Shown: positions 1-7,852 of the stretch, piece after piece
How positions within the stretch are numbered: position 1 is the stretch's first letter
Layout: the number at the start of each line of letters is the position of its first letter
IMG/VR virus record: IMGVR_UViG_3300008448_000740
Span: 1-22,196 of that record
DNA from: a virus
DNA: 22,196 nucleotides
Direction: 5' to 3' (one strand)
The notes under the pieces: generated by a model
Seen by the model: the letters and a program-made list of their open reading frames with translations, nothing else
Databases searched by the model: none
What the model was told of the DNA's origin: nothing
Made by a program: the position numbers and the translations under genes

Positions 1-49
1 AGGGCCGAGCGAAAAGGGAATGCGTTGGGGAGGGGCCACAAACATTTTT

Positions 50-59
50 TGAAATTTCA
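50..59. promoter_or_regulatory. AT-rich island with a perfect 10-bp palindrome upstream of the terminase genes
   Basis: TGAAATTTCA is a perfect self-complementary 10-mer. It sits in a short AT-rich patch (about 40-60) in an otherwise very GC-rich sequence, about 50 bases before the small terminase ATG. TTGAAA at 49-54 also resembles a sigma-70 -35 box, but the hexamer 17 bases on (CATCCT) is a poor -10. It could be an operator, part of a promoter or a packaging-related site. The sequence shows the palindrome and the composition shift only; the function is inference. Confidence 0.3.
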
Positions 60-111
60 CGCACACACCAGCATCCTTGCCGCCCTGCGCCGCCTCCTGT
101 ATCCTGCCGCC

Positions 112-531
112 ATGAGCTTCCTGTCCCTCACGCACGAGCCGCTCACGCTGCAAGCCACCGAGGCGCGGCTGACGGCCATCTACGAGGCCGCCCGCAAAGG
201 ACTGAAGGGCGACGTGCTAGCATTTGCTGCCGGCATGAAGCCTACCGACTACCGCCGCCTCGCGCAGTTCGATCCCCTGGTCGAGCTGGCTGCCGAAAAG
301 GGCGCGGCTGACGGCGAGATGGAGCTTGCCAACACGCTGCACACCGCCGCCACCCGCGACGGCGACACCAACGCCGCGCTCCAGCTGCTGAAGCACACCC
401 GCGGCTGGGTGGCCAAGCAGCAGCTGGACGTGCAGGTCGACGACCGCATCAGCGTGCTGAAGGCGCTGGAGATGGCCGAGGCGCGCGTCAACGCCATCGA
501 AGGGACCGCCGTTGCAATCTCCGAAGTTTAG
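112..531 (+). CDS. Terminase small subunit (putative)
   Basis: A 139-residue protein that probably recognises the packaging site on the phage concatemer and brings the large terminase to it. Residues about 20-55 look like a helix-turn-helix (AARKG...DVLAFAAGMKPTDYRRL). The C-terminal half carries the pattern seen in many small terminases: alanine-rich helix, then A.RDGDTNAALQLLKHTRGW, then a short basic or valine-rich tail. P22 gp3 is of similar size (162 residues). The direct neighbour is the large terminase, whose start overlaps this gene by 20 bases. The ATG at 112 has no evident ribosome-binding site. A TTG at 25 in the same frame sits 5 bases after AAGGGA, but the extra 29 residues are His/Lys/Phe-rich and unlike the rest, so I prefer 112. 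The family call rests on pattern plus context. Confidence 0.7.
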   Translation: MSFLSLTHEPLTLQATEARLTAIYEAARKGLKGDVLAFAAGMKPTDYRRLAQFDPLVELAAEKGAADGEMELANTLHTAATRDGDTNAALQLLKHTRGWVAKQQLDVQVDDRISVLKALEMAEARVNAIEGTAVAISEV

Positions 532-2032
532 CGCCGGCGACGAGACGACGCTGATGGCCAGCTTGTGGTCGCCGCGCATCAAGAACGACCCGCTGGCGTT
601 CGTCATGTTCGCCTTCCCCTGGGGTCAGCAGGGCACGCCGCTCGCCAAGTTCACCGGCCCGCGCAAATGGCAGCGGGATCTGCTCCAGCAGATGACCGAC
701 CACATCAAGCAGAACCAGAACCGCGTCGACTACGAGATGCTGCGCAAGGTCGTCTCCTCGGGGCGCGGCATCGGCAAGTCCGCGCTGGTCAGCTGGCTCG
801 TGCTGTGGATGCTCACGACGCGCATCGGCTCGACCACCATCGTCTCGGCCAACACCGAGGCGCAGCTGACGACGAAAACGTGGCCAGAGGTCACGAAATG
901 GGCCTCCATGGCCATCCATAAGCACTGGTTCGAGCCGATCGCCACGCGGATCACCATGGCGAAGTGGCTCACCACCATCGTCGAGGACGAGCTGAAGCGC
1001 GACACGCGGCTGTGGGCGGCGCACGCGCAGCTCTGGTCGGCCGAAAACCCCGACGCCTACGCCGGCACGCACAACTACGACGGCGTCATGGTCATTTTCG
1101 ACGAGGCCAGCGGCATCCCCGACCCGATCTGGTCGGTCACGGACGGCTTTTTCACCGAAAACACGCCGGATCGCTTCTGGCTGGCCTTTTCCAACCCCCG
1201 ACGCAACACAGGCTACTTCTACGAGGCGTTTCACGCCCGCAGGGCGTTCTGGTCGACCACAATCGTCGACGCGCGCACGGTCGAGGGCACCGACCAGAAG
1301 GTCTACGAGCGCATCATCGACGAATACGGGGCCGACAGCCCCCAGGCGCACGTCGAGGTCTATGGGGTCTTCCCCAACGAGAGCGACGACCAGTTCATTT
1401 CCTCAAGCCTGGTCGACGACGCCATGGAGCGGGCGCCCCACAAGGACCCGACCGCGCCCATCGTCATCGGCGTGGACCCCGCGCGGTTCGGGTCCGACGC
1501 CACCGTCATCGCCGTGCGCAAGGGGCGCGACATCATCGCGCTCAAGCGGCACCGCGGGGCCGACACCATGGAGGTCGTCGGGCGGGTGATCGAGGCGATC
1601 GAGGAATACAAGCCCGCGCTGGTCGTGATCGACGAGGGCGGCGTCGGTGGCGGCGTGGTCGACCGGCTCAAGGAGCAGCGGTTCAAGCAAGTGCGCGGCG
1701 TAAACTTCGGCATGCGCAGCCGTCAACCATTGATGTGGGGCAACAAGCGCGCCGAGATGTGGGGGGCCATGCGCGAGTGGCTGCGCACGGCGCACATCCC
1801 GGCCGACCGGCTGCTCAAGAGCGACCTGATCTCGCCGCTGGTCAAGCCGGACAGCAAAGGCACGATGTTCCTCGAAAGCAAGAAGGACATGCGCGCCAGA
1901 GGGCTCCAGAGCCCCGACGCAGCCGACGCGATCTGCGTCACCTTCGCTTTCCCGGTGTCAAGCACCAACAACGTCGACAAAACGCCGCCGAGGCTCTACC
2001 ATCCGTCGCAGTCCTCCTGGATGGGTTCCTGA
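512..2032 (+). CDS. Terminase large subunit (packaging ATPase and nuclease)
   Basis: The DNA-packaging motor, 506 residues, against about 499 for P22 gp2. The N-terminal ATPase domain has a Walker A loop GRGIGKS at residues 84-90 and a Walker B strand VIFDEA with D197 and E198. The C-terminal RNase H-like nuclease domain shows its acidic residues in order: GVDPARFGSD (D322), VVIDEGG (D374) and SPDAADA (D469/D472). All key motifs are intact. I chose the TTG at 512 because GAAGGGA lies 6 bases before it inside the end of the small-subunit gene. The alternative is ATG at 554, 14 residues shorter, without a good ribosome-binding site. The 20-base overlap suggests translational coupling. The protein acts at the portal vertex of the procapsid. 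The identification is secure; the packaging type (headful or cos) cannot be read from this. Confidence 0.95.
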   Translation: MQSPKFSAGDETTLMASLWSPRIKNDPLAFVMFAFPWGQQGTPLAKFTGPRKWQRDLLQQMTDHIKQNQNRVDYEMLRKVVSSGRGIGKSALVSWLVLWMLTTRIGSTTIVSANTEAQLTTKTWPEVTKWASMAIHKHWFEPIATRITMAKWLTTIVEDELKRDTRLWAAHAQLWSAENPDAYAGTHNYDGVMVIFDEASGIPDPIWSVTDGFFTENTPDRFWLAFSNPRRNTGYFYEAFHARRAFWSTTIVDARTVEGTDQKVYERIIDEYGADSPQAHVEVYGVFPNESDDQFISSSLVDDAMERAPHKDPTAPIVIGVDPARFGSDATVIAVRKGRDIIALKRHRGADTMEVVGRVIEAIEEYKPALVVIDEGGVGGGVVDRLKEQRFKQVRGVNFGMRSRQPLMWGNKRAEMWGAMREWLRTAHIPADRLLKSDLISPLVKPDSKGTMFLESKKDMRARGLQSPDAADAICVTFAFPVSSTNNVDKTPPRLYHPSQSSWMGS

Positions 2033-2035
2033 CAT

Positions 2036-4123
2036 ATGGCTGACGCCGACAAGAGCAAGTCCGACATGCTGGCGACCATGCGCGCCCGCATGAGCACGGC
2101 GATCGCCGCTTTCGGCAGCAGCCGTGAGGCGGAGCTTGACGACCTGCGCTTCATGGCCGGCTCGGCGGACAACAACTACCAGTGGCCTTCCGACGTGCTC
2201 TCCAGCCGCGCGTCGACGCAGGGCATGACGATCAACGCCCGGCCGTGCCTGACGATCAACAAGCTGCCGCAGCACGTCCGGCAGGTCACGAACGACCAGC
2301 GGCAGAACCGGCCGACCGGCAAGGTCATCCCGGCCGACGACCACGCCGACATCGAGGTCGCCGAGGTCTTCAACGGCGTGATCCGGCACATCGAGTATGT
2401 GTCGGACGCCGACGTCGCCTACGACACCGCCTGCGACAATCAGGTGACGTATGGCGAGGGATATGTCCGTCTTTTGACGGAATACTGCGACGACGACACC
2501 TTCGATCAGGACATCCGCATCGGGCGCATCCGCAACTCGTTCAGCGTCTACATGGACCCGATGATCCAGGATCCGACCGGCGCGGACGCGAAGTGGTGTT
2601 TCATTACGCAGGACCTGCCCAAAGCCGAGTATGAGCGCCTGTATCCGAACGCCGCGGTGCGGTCGATCCAGGAGCAGGGTGTCGGCGACCCGAGCCTGAG
2701 CCAGTGGCTGAACGAGAATACCGTCCGCATCGCGGAGTATTTCTACGTCGACTACAAGCCGGGCACGCTCAACCTCTACCCCGACGGCTTCACCGCCCAC
2801 GAGGGCACGCGCGAGGACAAGACCGCGCGGCTGATGTTCGGCGCGCCCCTGCGCAGCCGGCGCGTCGAGCGCCGCACGATCAAGTGGGTCAAGACCAACG
2901 GCTTCGAGGTGTTGGAGGAGCAGGACTGGCCCGGCAAGTGGATACCGGTGATCCGCGTGATCGGCAACGAGTTCGAGATCGACGGCGAGCTGCACATTTC
3001 CGGCCTCATCCGCAACGCCAAGGACGCGCAGCGGATGTATAACTACTGGACCAGCCAGGAAGCCGAAATGCTGGCGCTGGCCCCCAAGGCGCCGTTTATC
3101 GGCTACGGCGGCCAGTTCGAGGGCTACGAGGGCCAATGGAAGACGGCTAACGTCAACAACTGGCCGTATCTGGAGGTCAACGCCGACGCGACCGACGGCC
3201 TCGGCAACCCGTTGCCGCTGCCGCAGCGCGCCCCGCCGCCGCTGGCGCAGACCGGGCTCATTCAGGCCAAGATGGGCGCGTCGGACGACATCAAGTCGAC
3301 CACGGGGCAATACGACAGCAGCCTTGGCGCCACGTCCAACGAGCGGTCGGGCAAGGCCATCCTCGCGCGCGAGAAGCAGGGCGACACCGGCACCTATCAC
3401 TACATCGACAACCTCGCCCGCGCGGTGCGCCACGTCGCGCGCCAGCTGATCGACCTGATCCCCAAGATTTACGACACCCCGCGCATCGCGCGCATCATCG
3501 GGCTGGACGGCGACGTGTCCATGGCCCGCATCGACCCCTCGCAGGCCGAGCCCGTCCGCAAGATCGTGGACGAGGAGGGCAACGTCATCGAGAAAATCTA
3601 CAACCCGAGCGTCGGGAAGTATGACGTCGTGGCCGTCACCGGCCCCGGCTACGCGACCAAGCGACAAGAAGCCGCGGAGAGCATGTCGCAGGTGCTCCAG
3701 GGCAACCCGGCGCTGTGGCAGGTCGCCGGCGACCTGTTCGTCAAGAACATGGACTGGCCCGGCGCGCAGGAGATGGCCGACCGGCTGCGCAAGTCGATCG
3801 ACCCGAAACTGCTCGCCGACGACGACAAGTCGCCCGAACTGCAAGCTGCCGAGAAGCAGATCGAGGAAATGGGTGCCATGCTCCAGCAGATGCAGGGCGC
3901 ACTCAAGAACGTCGAGCAGTCGATCGAGGCGCAGGAGATGCGCACCAAGCAGTTCGAGGCGCAGGTCAAGGCCTACGACGCCGAGACCAAGCGCATGTCG
4001 GTCCTGCAATCCGGCATGACGCCGGAGCAAATACAGGATACGATAGACGGCACCATTGACGCGGCGATGCAAACGGGCGATCTCGCCCCGCAGAGCCTGA
4101 CCCCCCAGGAGACGTTCCCATGA
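2036..4123 (+). CDS. Portal protein, P22 gp1-like
   Basis: A 695-residue portal (P22 gp1 has 725), the dodecameric ring at the unique capsid vertex through which DNA is packaged and ejected. The N-terminal part has the P22-type portal pattern: RFMAGSADNNYQWP near residue 40, then RPCLTINKLPQHVRQVTNDQRQNRP and VSDADVAYDTACDNQVTYGEGYVRL. Residues about 592-660 form a Gln/Glu/Lys-rich heptad region predicted to be a long helix, the place of the P22 barrel. The ATG is 3 bases after the terminase stop with only a weak ribosome-binding site, so coupling is likely. The stop overlaps the next gene's start as ATGA. A 704-codon open frame runs antisense across the gene; it looks like a codon-bias shadow. 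Confidence 0.93.
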   Translation: MADADKSKSDMLATMRARMSTAIAAFGSSREAELDDLRFMAGSADNNYQWPSDVLSSRASTQGMTINARPCLTINKLPQHVRQVTNDQRQNRPTGKVIPADDHADIEVAEVFNGVIRHIEYVSDADVAYDTACDNQVTYGEGYVRLLTEYCDDDTFDQDIRIGRIRNSFSVYMDPMIQDPTGADAKWCFITQDLPKAEYERLYPNAAVRSIQEQGVGDPSLSQWLNENTVRIAEYFYVDYKPGTLNLYPDGFTAHEGTREDKTARLMFGAPLRSRRVERRTIKWVKTNGFEVLEEQDWPGKWIPVIRVIGNEFEIDGELHISGLIRNAKDAQRMYNYWTSQEAEMLALAPKAPFIGYGGQFEGYEGQWKTANVNNWPYLEVNADATDGLGNPLPLPQRAPPPLAQTGLIQAKMGASDDIKSTTGQYDSSLGATSNERSGKAILAREKQGDTGTYHYIDNLARAVRHVARQLIDLIPKIYDTPRIARIIGLDGDVSMARIDPSQAEPVRKIVDEEGNVIEKIYNPSVGKYDVVAVTGPGYATKRQEAAESMSQVLQGNPALWQVAGDLFVKNMDWPGAQEMADRLRKSIDPKLLADDDKSPELQAAEKQIEEMGAMLQQMQGALKNVEQSIEAQEMRTKQFEAQVKAYDAETKRMSVLQSGMTPEQIQDTIDGTIDAAMQTGDLAPQSLTPQETFP

Positions 4124-4407
4124 GCCTCAAGGGCATCACCAGCTGCCTCGGCTACCAGCAGATCACGGACCTGTCCGCGTCCACGGCGCTGACGATCCCG
4201 ACGCTGAACGGTCAGAAGCCGACGTCGGCGACGATCGTCTGCACCGCGCAGGCCGTGCGCTACCGCGACGACGGCACGGCCCCGACTGCGACGATTGGCA
4301 TGCCGCTGCCGGTCAACACCGTCTTCCACTACGACGGCAACCTCGGCAACATCCGGTTCATCGAGCAGACCGCGGGCGCCGTGCTCAACGTCAGCTACTA
4401 CGCCTAG
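4120..4407 (+). CDS. Small beta-rich protein after the portal, function unknown
   Basis: A 95-residue protein that I do not recognise by name. It has no charged coiled coil, signal peptide or membrane segment. It is built of short Thr/Ala/Val-rich strands with a Tyr-rich end (LNVSYYA), like a small beta-sandwich. VRYRDDGTAPTATIGMPL in the middle resembles small structural or decoration proteins of tailed phages, which is inference. AGGAGAC lies 6 bases before the ATG, and the start overlaps the portal stop as ATGA, so it is translated with the portal. The location between portal and tailspike suggests a virion component, perhaps decorating the head or the tail vertex. One Cys pair position (C10, C47) is visible, with no evidence of metal binding. 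Confidence 0.75.
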   Translation: MSLKGITSCLGYQQITDLSASTALTIPTLNGQKPTSATIVCTAQAVRYRDDGTAPTATIGMPLPVNTVFHYDGNLGNIRFIEQTAGAVLNVSYYA

Positions 4408-4420
4408 GGAGTAGCCAGTC

Positions 4421-6556
4421 ATGGCCGAGGGCAGGACCGTCCCCGAACTGTTGGAGCTGTCGCTCCCAGTGCAGGCGACCGACGAGACGGTGGTCTACCG
4501 CTCGGGCGGCAACCTAAAGCGCGCGGATATGTCCGACATTCGGACGTATATGGCTGCGACCAGCCAGCCGCTCGACGCCGACCTGACCGCCATCGCCGCG
4601 TTGACTTCCGCAGCCAACAAACTGCCCTACGCCACCGGAGCGCAGACGTGGGCGCTGACGGACCTGACGGCCTACGCCCGCACGCTTCTGGATGACGCCG
4701 ACGCGGCGACGGCCCGAACCACGCTTGCGGCGGTTGGCTCTGCTGAACTTGCTGCTTCGGGTGGTTCGGCTTTGGCCGGGTTCCTTCAGGCCGGAACGAG
4801 CGCAACCGCTCGCACGGTTCAAAGCAAACTGCGGGACACACTTAGCGTTAAGGATTTCGGCGCGACGGGCGACGGATCAACTGACGACGCGACCGCCATT
4901 CAGGCTGCTATCACCGCTGCCGCAGTCACGGGCCAGACGGTGTTCTTCCCCGCCGTTGCGTCCTACTACCGCATCACGGCGGCGCTTACGGTGCCAGCCA
5001 ACGTCAAGCTGGTTGGCGAGGGCTACTCGTCGCGCATCGTGCAGGTGACTTCCGGCACGAACGCCCTGACGCTCAACGGCGACAACATCCATCTGGTCAA
5101 CATCGCTATCGTCGGGGGCAATACGGCCTCTGCCAAAGGCATTTCGATCACGGGCGGCAACAACATCACGGTCGAAGGGTGCCAGGTCAAAGACTGGCTC
5201 AACGGCATCTACGCCGCGGGGACGTGTCACGACCTGAACATTCTCGGCAACCGCCTGTGGGGCGGCGCCGGCGACGGCGGGACCGCCGCGGACATCACGA
5301 TCTACGGAACCGACAGCGTTGCCGGGACGATCCGGCGTGTGCGGATCACGAGCAACCAGTGCCTGTCCAACAACGACGTCGGCATCTCCGCAGCCACGAA
5401 CAACGGCGACCGCGAAGTCATCATCACCAACAACATTGTGGTTCCCTGCGATGCGGATGGGGTCACGGAGCGCCCCGCGAACAACACCGTAAAGCTGCGC
5501 TACGGCATCACCGTAGGCTATGTTGGCACGCAGGAAGTCCGCGGGGTCATTGCCAACAACGTCGTGCGGCGCGCGGGCTACACGGGCATCTACTTGCAGG
5601 GTATTGCCGCCCCCGTCGGAACGTGCGCGATTGTCGGCAACGTCCTTTCGGAGTGCGGTTACAGCACCCTCTACCCCTCGGACGCGAGCCTGCGCGCCGG
5701 GATCTACCTCGCCAACGGCGGCGCAGACACCATAACGGGCAACGTCATCGTCGCTTGCTCCACGGCGGGGCTCAAGATTTCGCCTACGGCGGGTCCGACG
5801 GCAAACGCGCCTCGGGCCAGCATCACAGGCAACGTGATCGCGCGGACGGCAGGCATCGGCGTCGTGTTCTCCAACTCGCCCTACGGGTATCTGTTTGCCT
5901 CAAACCGCGTATACGGCAGCACAGACATCGCCGTCTGGTTTGTCCCAACGACGGCCGCCGACAGCGGAGACTGCGTTTTTGAGGGCAACCACATCCAGAC
6001 GACGGGTGTCGCAGGCGCTTTCCAGATTATCGCGGCGGGTGTAGGTGCCCCGGTCATCGTGTCGAACAACACTGTTGTCGGCGACACGCCGAGCACTTCT
6101 TCGTCTTTCAATTCTGGCGTATACGCTACGGGTTCGCCGGACGATGTGGTCATCGTCGGAAACAAAATCCGCGGCTACAACCAGGGTGTGATCATGGCCA
6201 CCGCGCTGGCGACGCGCGCGCTTAACGGCCCCTGCAACAACCACTTCGTCAACTGCGTGTTCGGCATCAACGGCAGCGGAGCCGGGACCTTGCTTTGCCA
6301 AGGCAACACTTTCGACGCCGTGACCGAGCCGACCTACAACATCGCCTGCAACGGCACTTTGCTCGTCGGCATATACCAAACGACGCCCAACATTCTGACC
6401 GGAAACTTCGACGGCTCCCCCCCGGCCTACGGGACGTGGGCACGCGGGGACCAGTGCATGAACCCCCTTCCGAGCGCCGGCGGCACCCCCGGCTGGGTTT
6501 GCGTAACCGGCGGTGCGCCGGGGACGTGGAAAGCTATGGCGAACATTGCGGCATGA
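4421..6556 (+). CDS. Tailspike protein with right-handed beta-helix (pectate-lyase-3-like)
   Basis: A 711-residue receptor-binding tailspike, close to P22 gp9 in size (667). Residues 1-45 form a short anchor (VPELLELSLPVQATDE..VVYRSGG). Residues about 55-105 carry the tail-fibre linker seen in many phages (LPYATGAQTWALTDLTAYAR, then LLDDADAATARTTL). The beta-helix begins at residue 145 with DFGATGDGSTDDATAIQAAI, the hallmark entry of pectate-lyase-3 spikes. It continues through many Asn-rich rungs of the type ITNN, VIVGNKI and VSNNTVVG to about 650. The C-terminal GW.CVTGGAPGTWK motif is common at spike ends. Such spikes usually cleave or bind surface polysaccharide as trimers; catalytic residues cannot be assigned by eye. 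There is no P22-type head-binding domain. The stop overlaps the first lysis gene as ATGA. Confidence 0.88.
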   Translation: MAEGRTVPELLELSLPVQATDETVVYRSGGNLKRADMSDIRTYMAATSQPLDADLTAIAALTSAANKLPYATGAQTWALTDLTAYARTLLDDADAATARTTLAAVGSAELAASGGSALAGFLQAGTSATARTVQSKLRDTLSVKDFGATGDGSTDDATAIQAAITAAAVTGQTVFFPAVASYYRITAALTVPANVKLVGEGYSSRIVQVTSGTNALTLNGDNIHLVNIAIVGGNTASAKGISITGGNNITVEGCQVKDWLNGIYAAGTCHDLNILGNRLWGGAGDGGTAADITIYGTDSVAGTIRRVRITSNQCLSNNDVGISAATNNGDREVIITNNIVVPCDADGVTERPANNTVKLRYGITVGYVGTQEVRGVIANNVVRRAGYTGIYLQGIAAPVGTCAIVGNVLSECGYSTLYPSDASLRAGIYLANGGADTITGNVIVACSTAGLKISPTAGPTANAPRASITGNVIARTAGIGVVFSNSPYGYLFASNRVYGSTDIAVWFVPTTAADSGDCVFEGNHIQTTGVAGAFQIIAAGVGAPVIVSNNTVVGDTPSTSSSFNSGVYATGSPDDVVIVGNKIRGYNQGVIMATALATRALNGPCNNHFVNCVFGINGSGAGTLLCQGNTFDAVTEPTYNIACNGTLLVGIYQTTPNILTGNFDGSPPAYGTWARGDQCMNPLPSAGGTPGWVCVTGGAPGTWKAMANIAA

Positions 6557-6789
6557 CCGGGCGGATCACGAACGCGGAGATCGCGGAGCGGCTTGCCCGT
6601 ATGGAGGGCAAGATCGACAACCTGACGGGCTGGGTCGGCGAAAAGCCGAACGAAGGCCTGCGCGGTGAGGTCACTATGCTCATCGGTATCAAGAACAAGG
6701 GCTGGGGCCTCGTCGTCGGCCTGCTGATCTTTGCCGGCGCAATCGGCGCGTCGGTCAAATCCGCCGTCACGGACTTGCTGTTCAAATGA
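6553..6789 (+). CDS. Small one-TM membrane protein, holin candidate
   Basis: A 78-residue protein with an N-terminal charged amphipathic helix (about 5-25), a short linker and one hydrophobic segment (about 51-68, WGLVVGLLIFAGAIGASV). It ends in a short tail, DLLFK. This layout resembles XhlA-type or class III holin-associated proteins. It starts inside the tailspike stop codon (ATGA) and ends overlapping the next membrane protein (ATGA), with no ribosome-binding site of its own, so translation is probably coupled. Being first in a run of holin-like, endolysin and spanin genes supports a lysis role. It may be the holin, an antiholin or an accessory protein; the sequence alone does not say which. 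Confidence 0.7.
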   Translation: MTGRITNAEIAERLARMEGKIDNLTGWVGEKPNEGLRGEVTMLIGIKNKGWGLVVGLLIFAGAIGASVKSAVTDLLFK

Positions 6790-7040
6790 CCGACCCGCAA
6801 GATCCGTTGCCCGAGGGCTCCTGGACGTTCCGCAGGTGGTTTACCTACTTGACGACGCTCGCGTGCCTCGCAGGTATCGGCTGGGTCATTCACAAGCTGG
6901 CCGAGGGCGAGCATCTGGCCGGCGTGGCCTACGGCCTGCTCGTCCTGTGTGGCGTCCTGTCGACCAACTACCTCGTCGGCCCGTCTGCCGAGCACATCGT
7001 AAAACTGTTGCAGACGGCGTCTATCTTCAAGAAACCGTAA
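6786..7040 (+). CDS. Small two-TM membrane protein, probable holin
   Basis: An 84-residue protein with two hydrophobic segments (about 19-36 and 44-63), a short polar turn (EGEHLAG) between them, and a basic C-terminal tail ending KK. Class II holins have two segments and similar size; they form lesions in the inner membrane that release the endolysin and trigger the spanins. The gene overlaps the preceding membrane gene as ATGA and lies 12 bases before the endolysin gene. The endolysin has no signal peptide, so a hole-forming holin is expected here. I consider this the better holin candidate of the two adjacent membrane proteins; the assignment rests on topology and context. Confidence 0.75.
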   Translation: MTDPQDPLPEGSWTFRRWFTYLTTLACLAGIGWVIHKLAEGEHLAGVAYGLLVLCGVLSTNYLVGPSAEHIVKLLQTASIFKKP

Positions 7041-7052
7041 CAGGGGGCCGTC

Positions 7053-7436
7053 ATGGCTTACAAGCTAGGCATCCGTTCGCGCCTGAACCTCCGCGGCGTG
7101 CATCCTGATCTGGTCAAGGTCGTCGAGCGAGCCATCGAGCTGACCGAAGTCGACTTCACCGTCACCGAAGGCCTGCGCTCCAAGGAGCGCCAGAAGCAGT
7201 TGTTCGCCGCCGGCGCGTCGATGACCCTGAACTCGCGCCATCTGACGGGGCATGCGGTGGACGTGGCGGCGCTGGTCGGCGGCAAGGTTCGTTGGGACTG
7301 GCCGCTCTACGGCCGCATCGCGTCGGCGTTCAAGCAGGCGGCCAAGGAACTGGACATCCCGATCGTGTGGGGCGGCGACTGGACGAAACTGCGCGACGGC
7401 CCGCATTTCGAACTGAACCGGGCGACCTACCCGTGA
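7053..7436 (+). CDS. Endolysin, M15-family peptidase (L-Ala-D-Glu type, VanY-like fold)
   Basis: A 127-residue peptidoglycan peptidase that cuts cross-linking peptides at lysis. The zinc site of the M15 family is complete: SRHLTGHAVD places H63 and D70, and DGPHFEL places H118 with D115 as the likely catalytic acid, in the same DxxH spacing as Listeria phage Ply500. The N-terminal SRLNLRGVHPDL and VTEGLRS are also typical of the family. Only the catalytic domain is present, without a wall-binding domain, as usual for phages of Gram-negative hosts. No signal peptide or membrane anchor is seen, so export depends on a holin. AGGGGG lies about 6 bases before the ATG. The stop overlaps the i-spanin start as GTGA. 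Confidence 0.93.
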   Translation: MAYKLGIRSRLNLRGVHPDLVKVVERAIELTEVDFTVTEGLRSKERQKQLFAAGASMTLNSRHLTGHAVDVAALVGGKVRWDWPLYGRIASAFKQAAKELDIPIVWGGDWTKLRDGPHFELNRATYP

Positions 7437-7852
7437 TCGGCACCGGCCGCCTGATCGGCTACGCGGTGGCCGCTGTTACCATTCTGGCGATTGTGGTCAT
7501 AACCTTTGCCGCGTGGTCGCGCATATGGTCGTGGCTCCCGTGGTCTGCTGAAAGCCGCGCGGAGCGCGCCGAGGCCCGTGCCGAGATCGCTGAAGACACC
7601 GCGCGCTCCGCGGTCGCAAGGGCCGACGGCGAAGCCGAGGTTGGCCGCGCCATCGAGCGCCAAACCATCATCATCCGCGAGGCCGCATCCGCGGCATACC
7701 AATCCGAACTGACCGTGAGGACTGCGCCCGATGCCAACACGCCCCTTGATCCTGACCGCGCTCGCCGTATCCATGACGCTCAACGGAGCCTGTGCTTGGC
7801 TGCCCCGACCGTCTGCACCACGGCCAGCGCCGACCCTGCTGACGGTGGCTGA
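7433..7852 (+). CDS. Inner-membrane spanin, Rz-like
   Basis: A 139-residue protein with an N-terminal membrane anchor (residues about 7-28, LIGYAVAAVTILAIVVITFA), a Trp-rich juxtamembrane stretch, then an Ala/Glu/Arg-rich coiled coil from about 38 to 95. This is the classic i-spanin layout: anchored in the inner membrane, with the coiled coil crossing the periplasm to meet the outer-membrane spanin and fuse the membranes after wall degradation. The GTG start at 7433 overlaps the endolysin stop (GTGA). No ribosome-binding site is obvious, so coupling to the endolysin is likely. The last 122 bases are shared in another frame with the lipoprotein spanin. The Cys/Thr/Ala tail (CLAAPTVCTTASAD) is constrained by that overlap and need not be functional. 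Confidence 0.82.
   Translation: MIGTGRLIGYAVAAVTILAIVVITFAAWSRIWSWLPWSAESRAERAEARAEIAEDTARSAVARADGEAEVGRAIERQTIIIREAASAAYQSELTVRTAPDANTPLDPDRARRIHDAQRSLCLAAPTVCTTASADPADGG

Noticed and set aside
964-2043. 359-codon plus-strand frame inside the large terminase gene
   Set aside because: Out-of-frame translation of the terminase; almost only Arg, Gly, His and Ala, typical of a GC-rich shifted frame.
1958-4072. 704-codon open frame on the minus strand opposite the portal gene
   Set aside because: It lies wholly antisense to a secure portal gene and has Arg/Leu/Val/Asp-rich, low-information sequence. Long stop-free antisense frames are expected with GC-rich codon use. No ribosome-binding site or domain is seen.
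5100-6400. Repeated AACAAC and GGCAAC motifs as tandem DNA repeats
   Set aside because: They come from the Asn/Gly-rich turns of beta-helix rungs. There is no regular DNA period.
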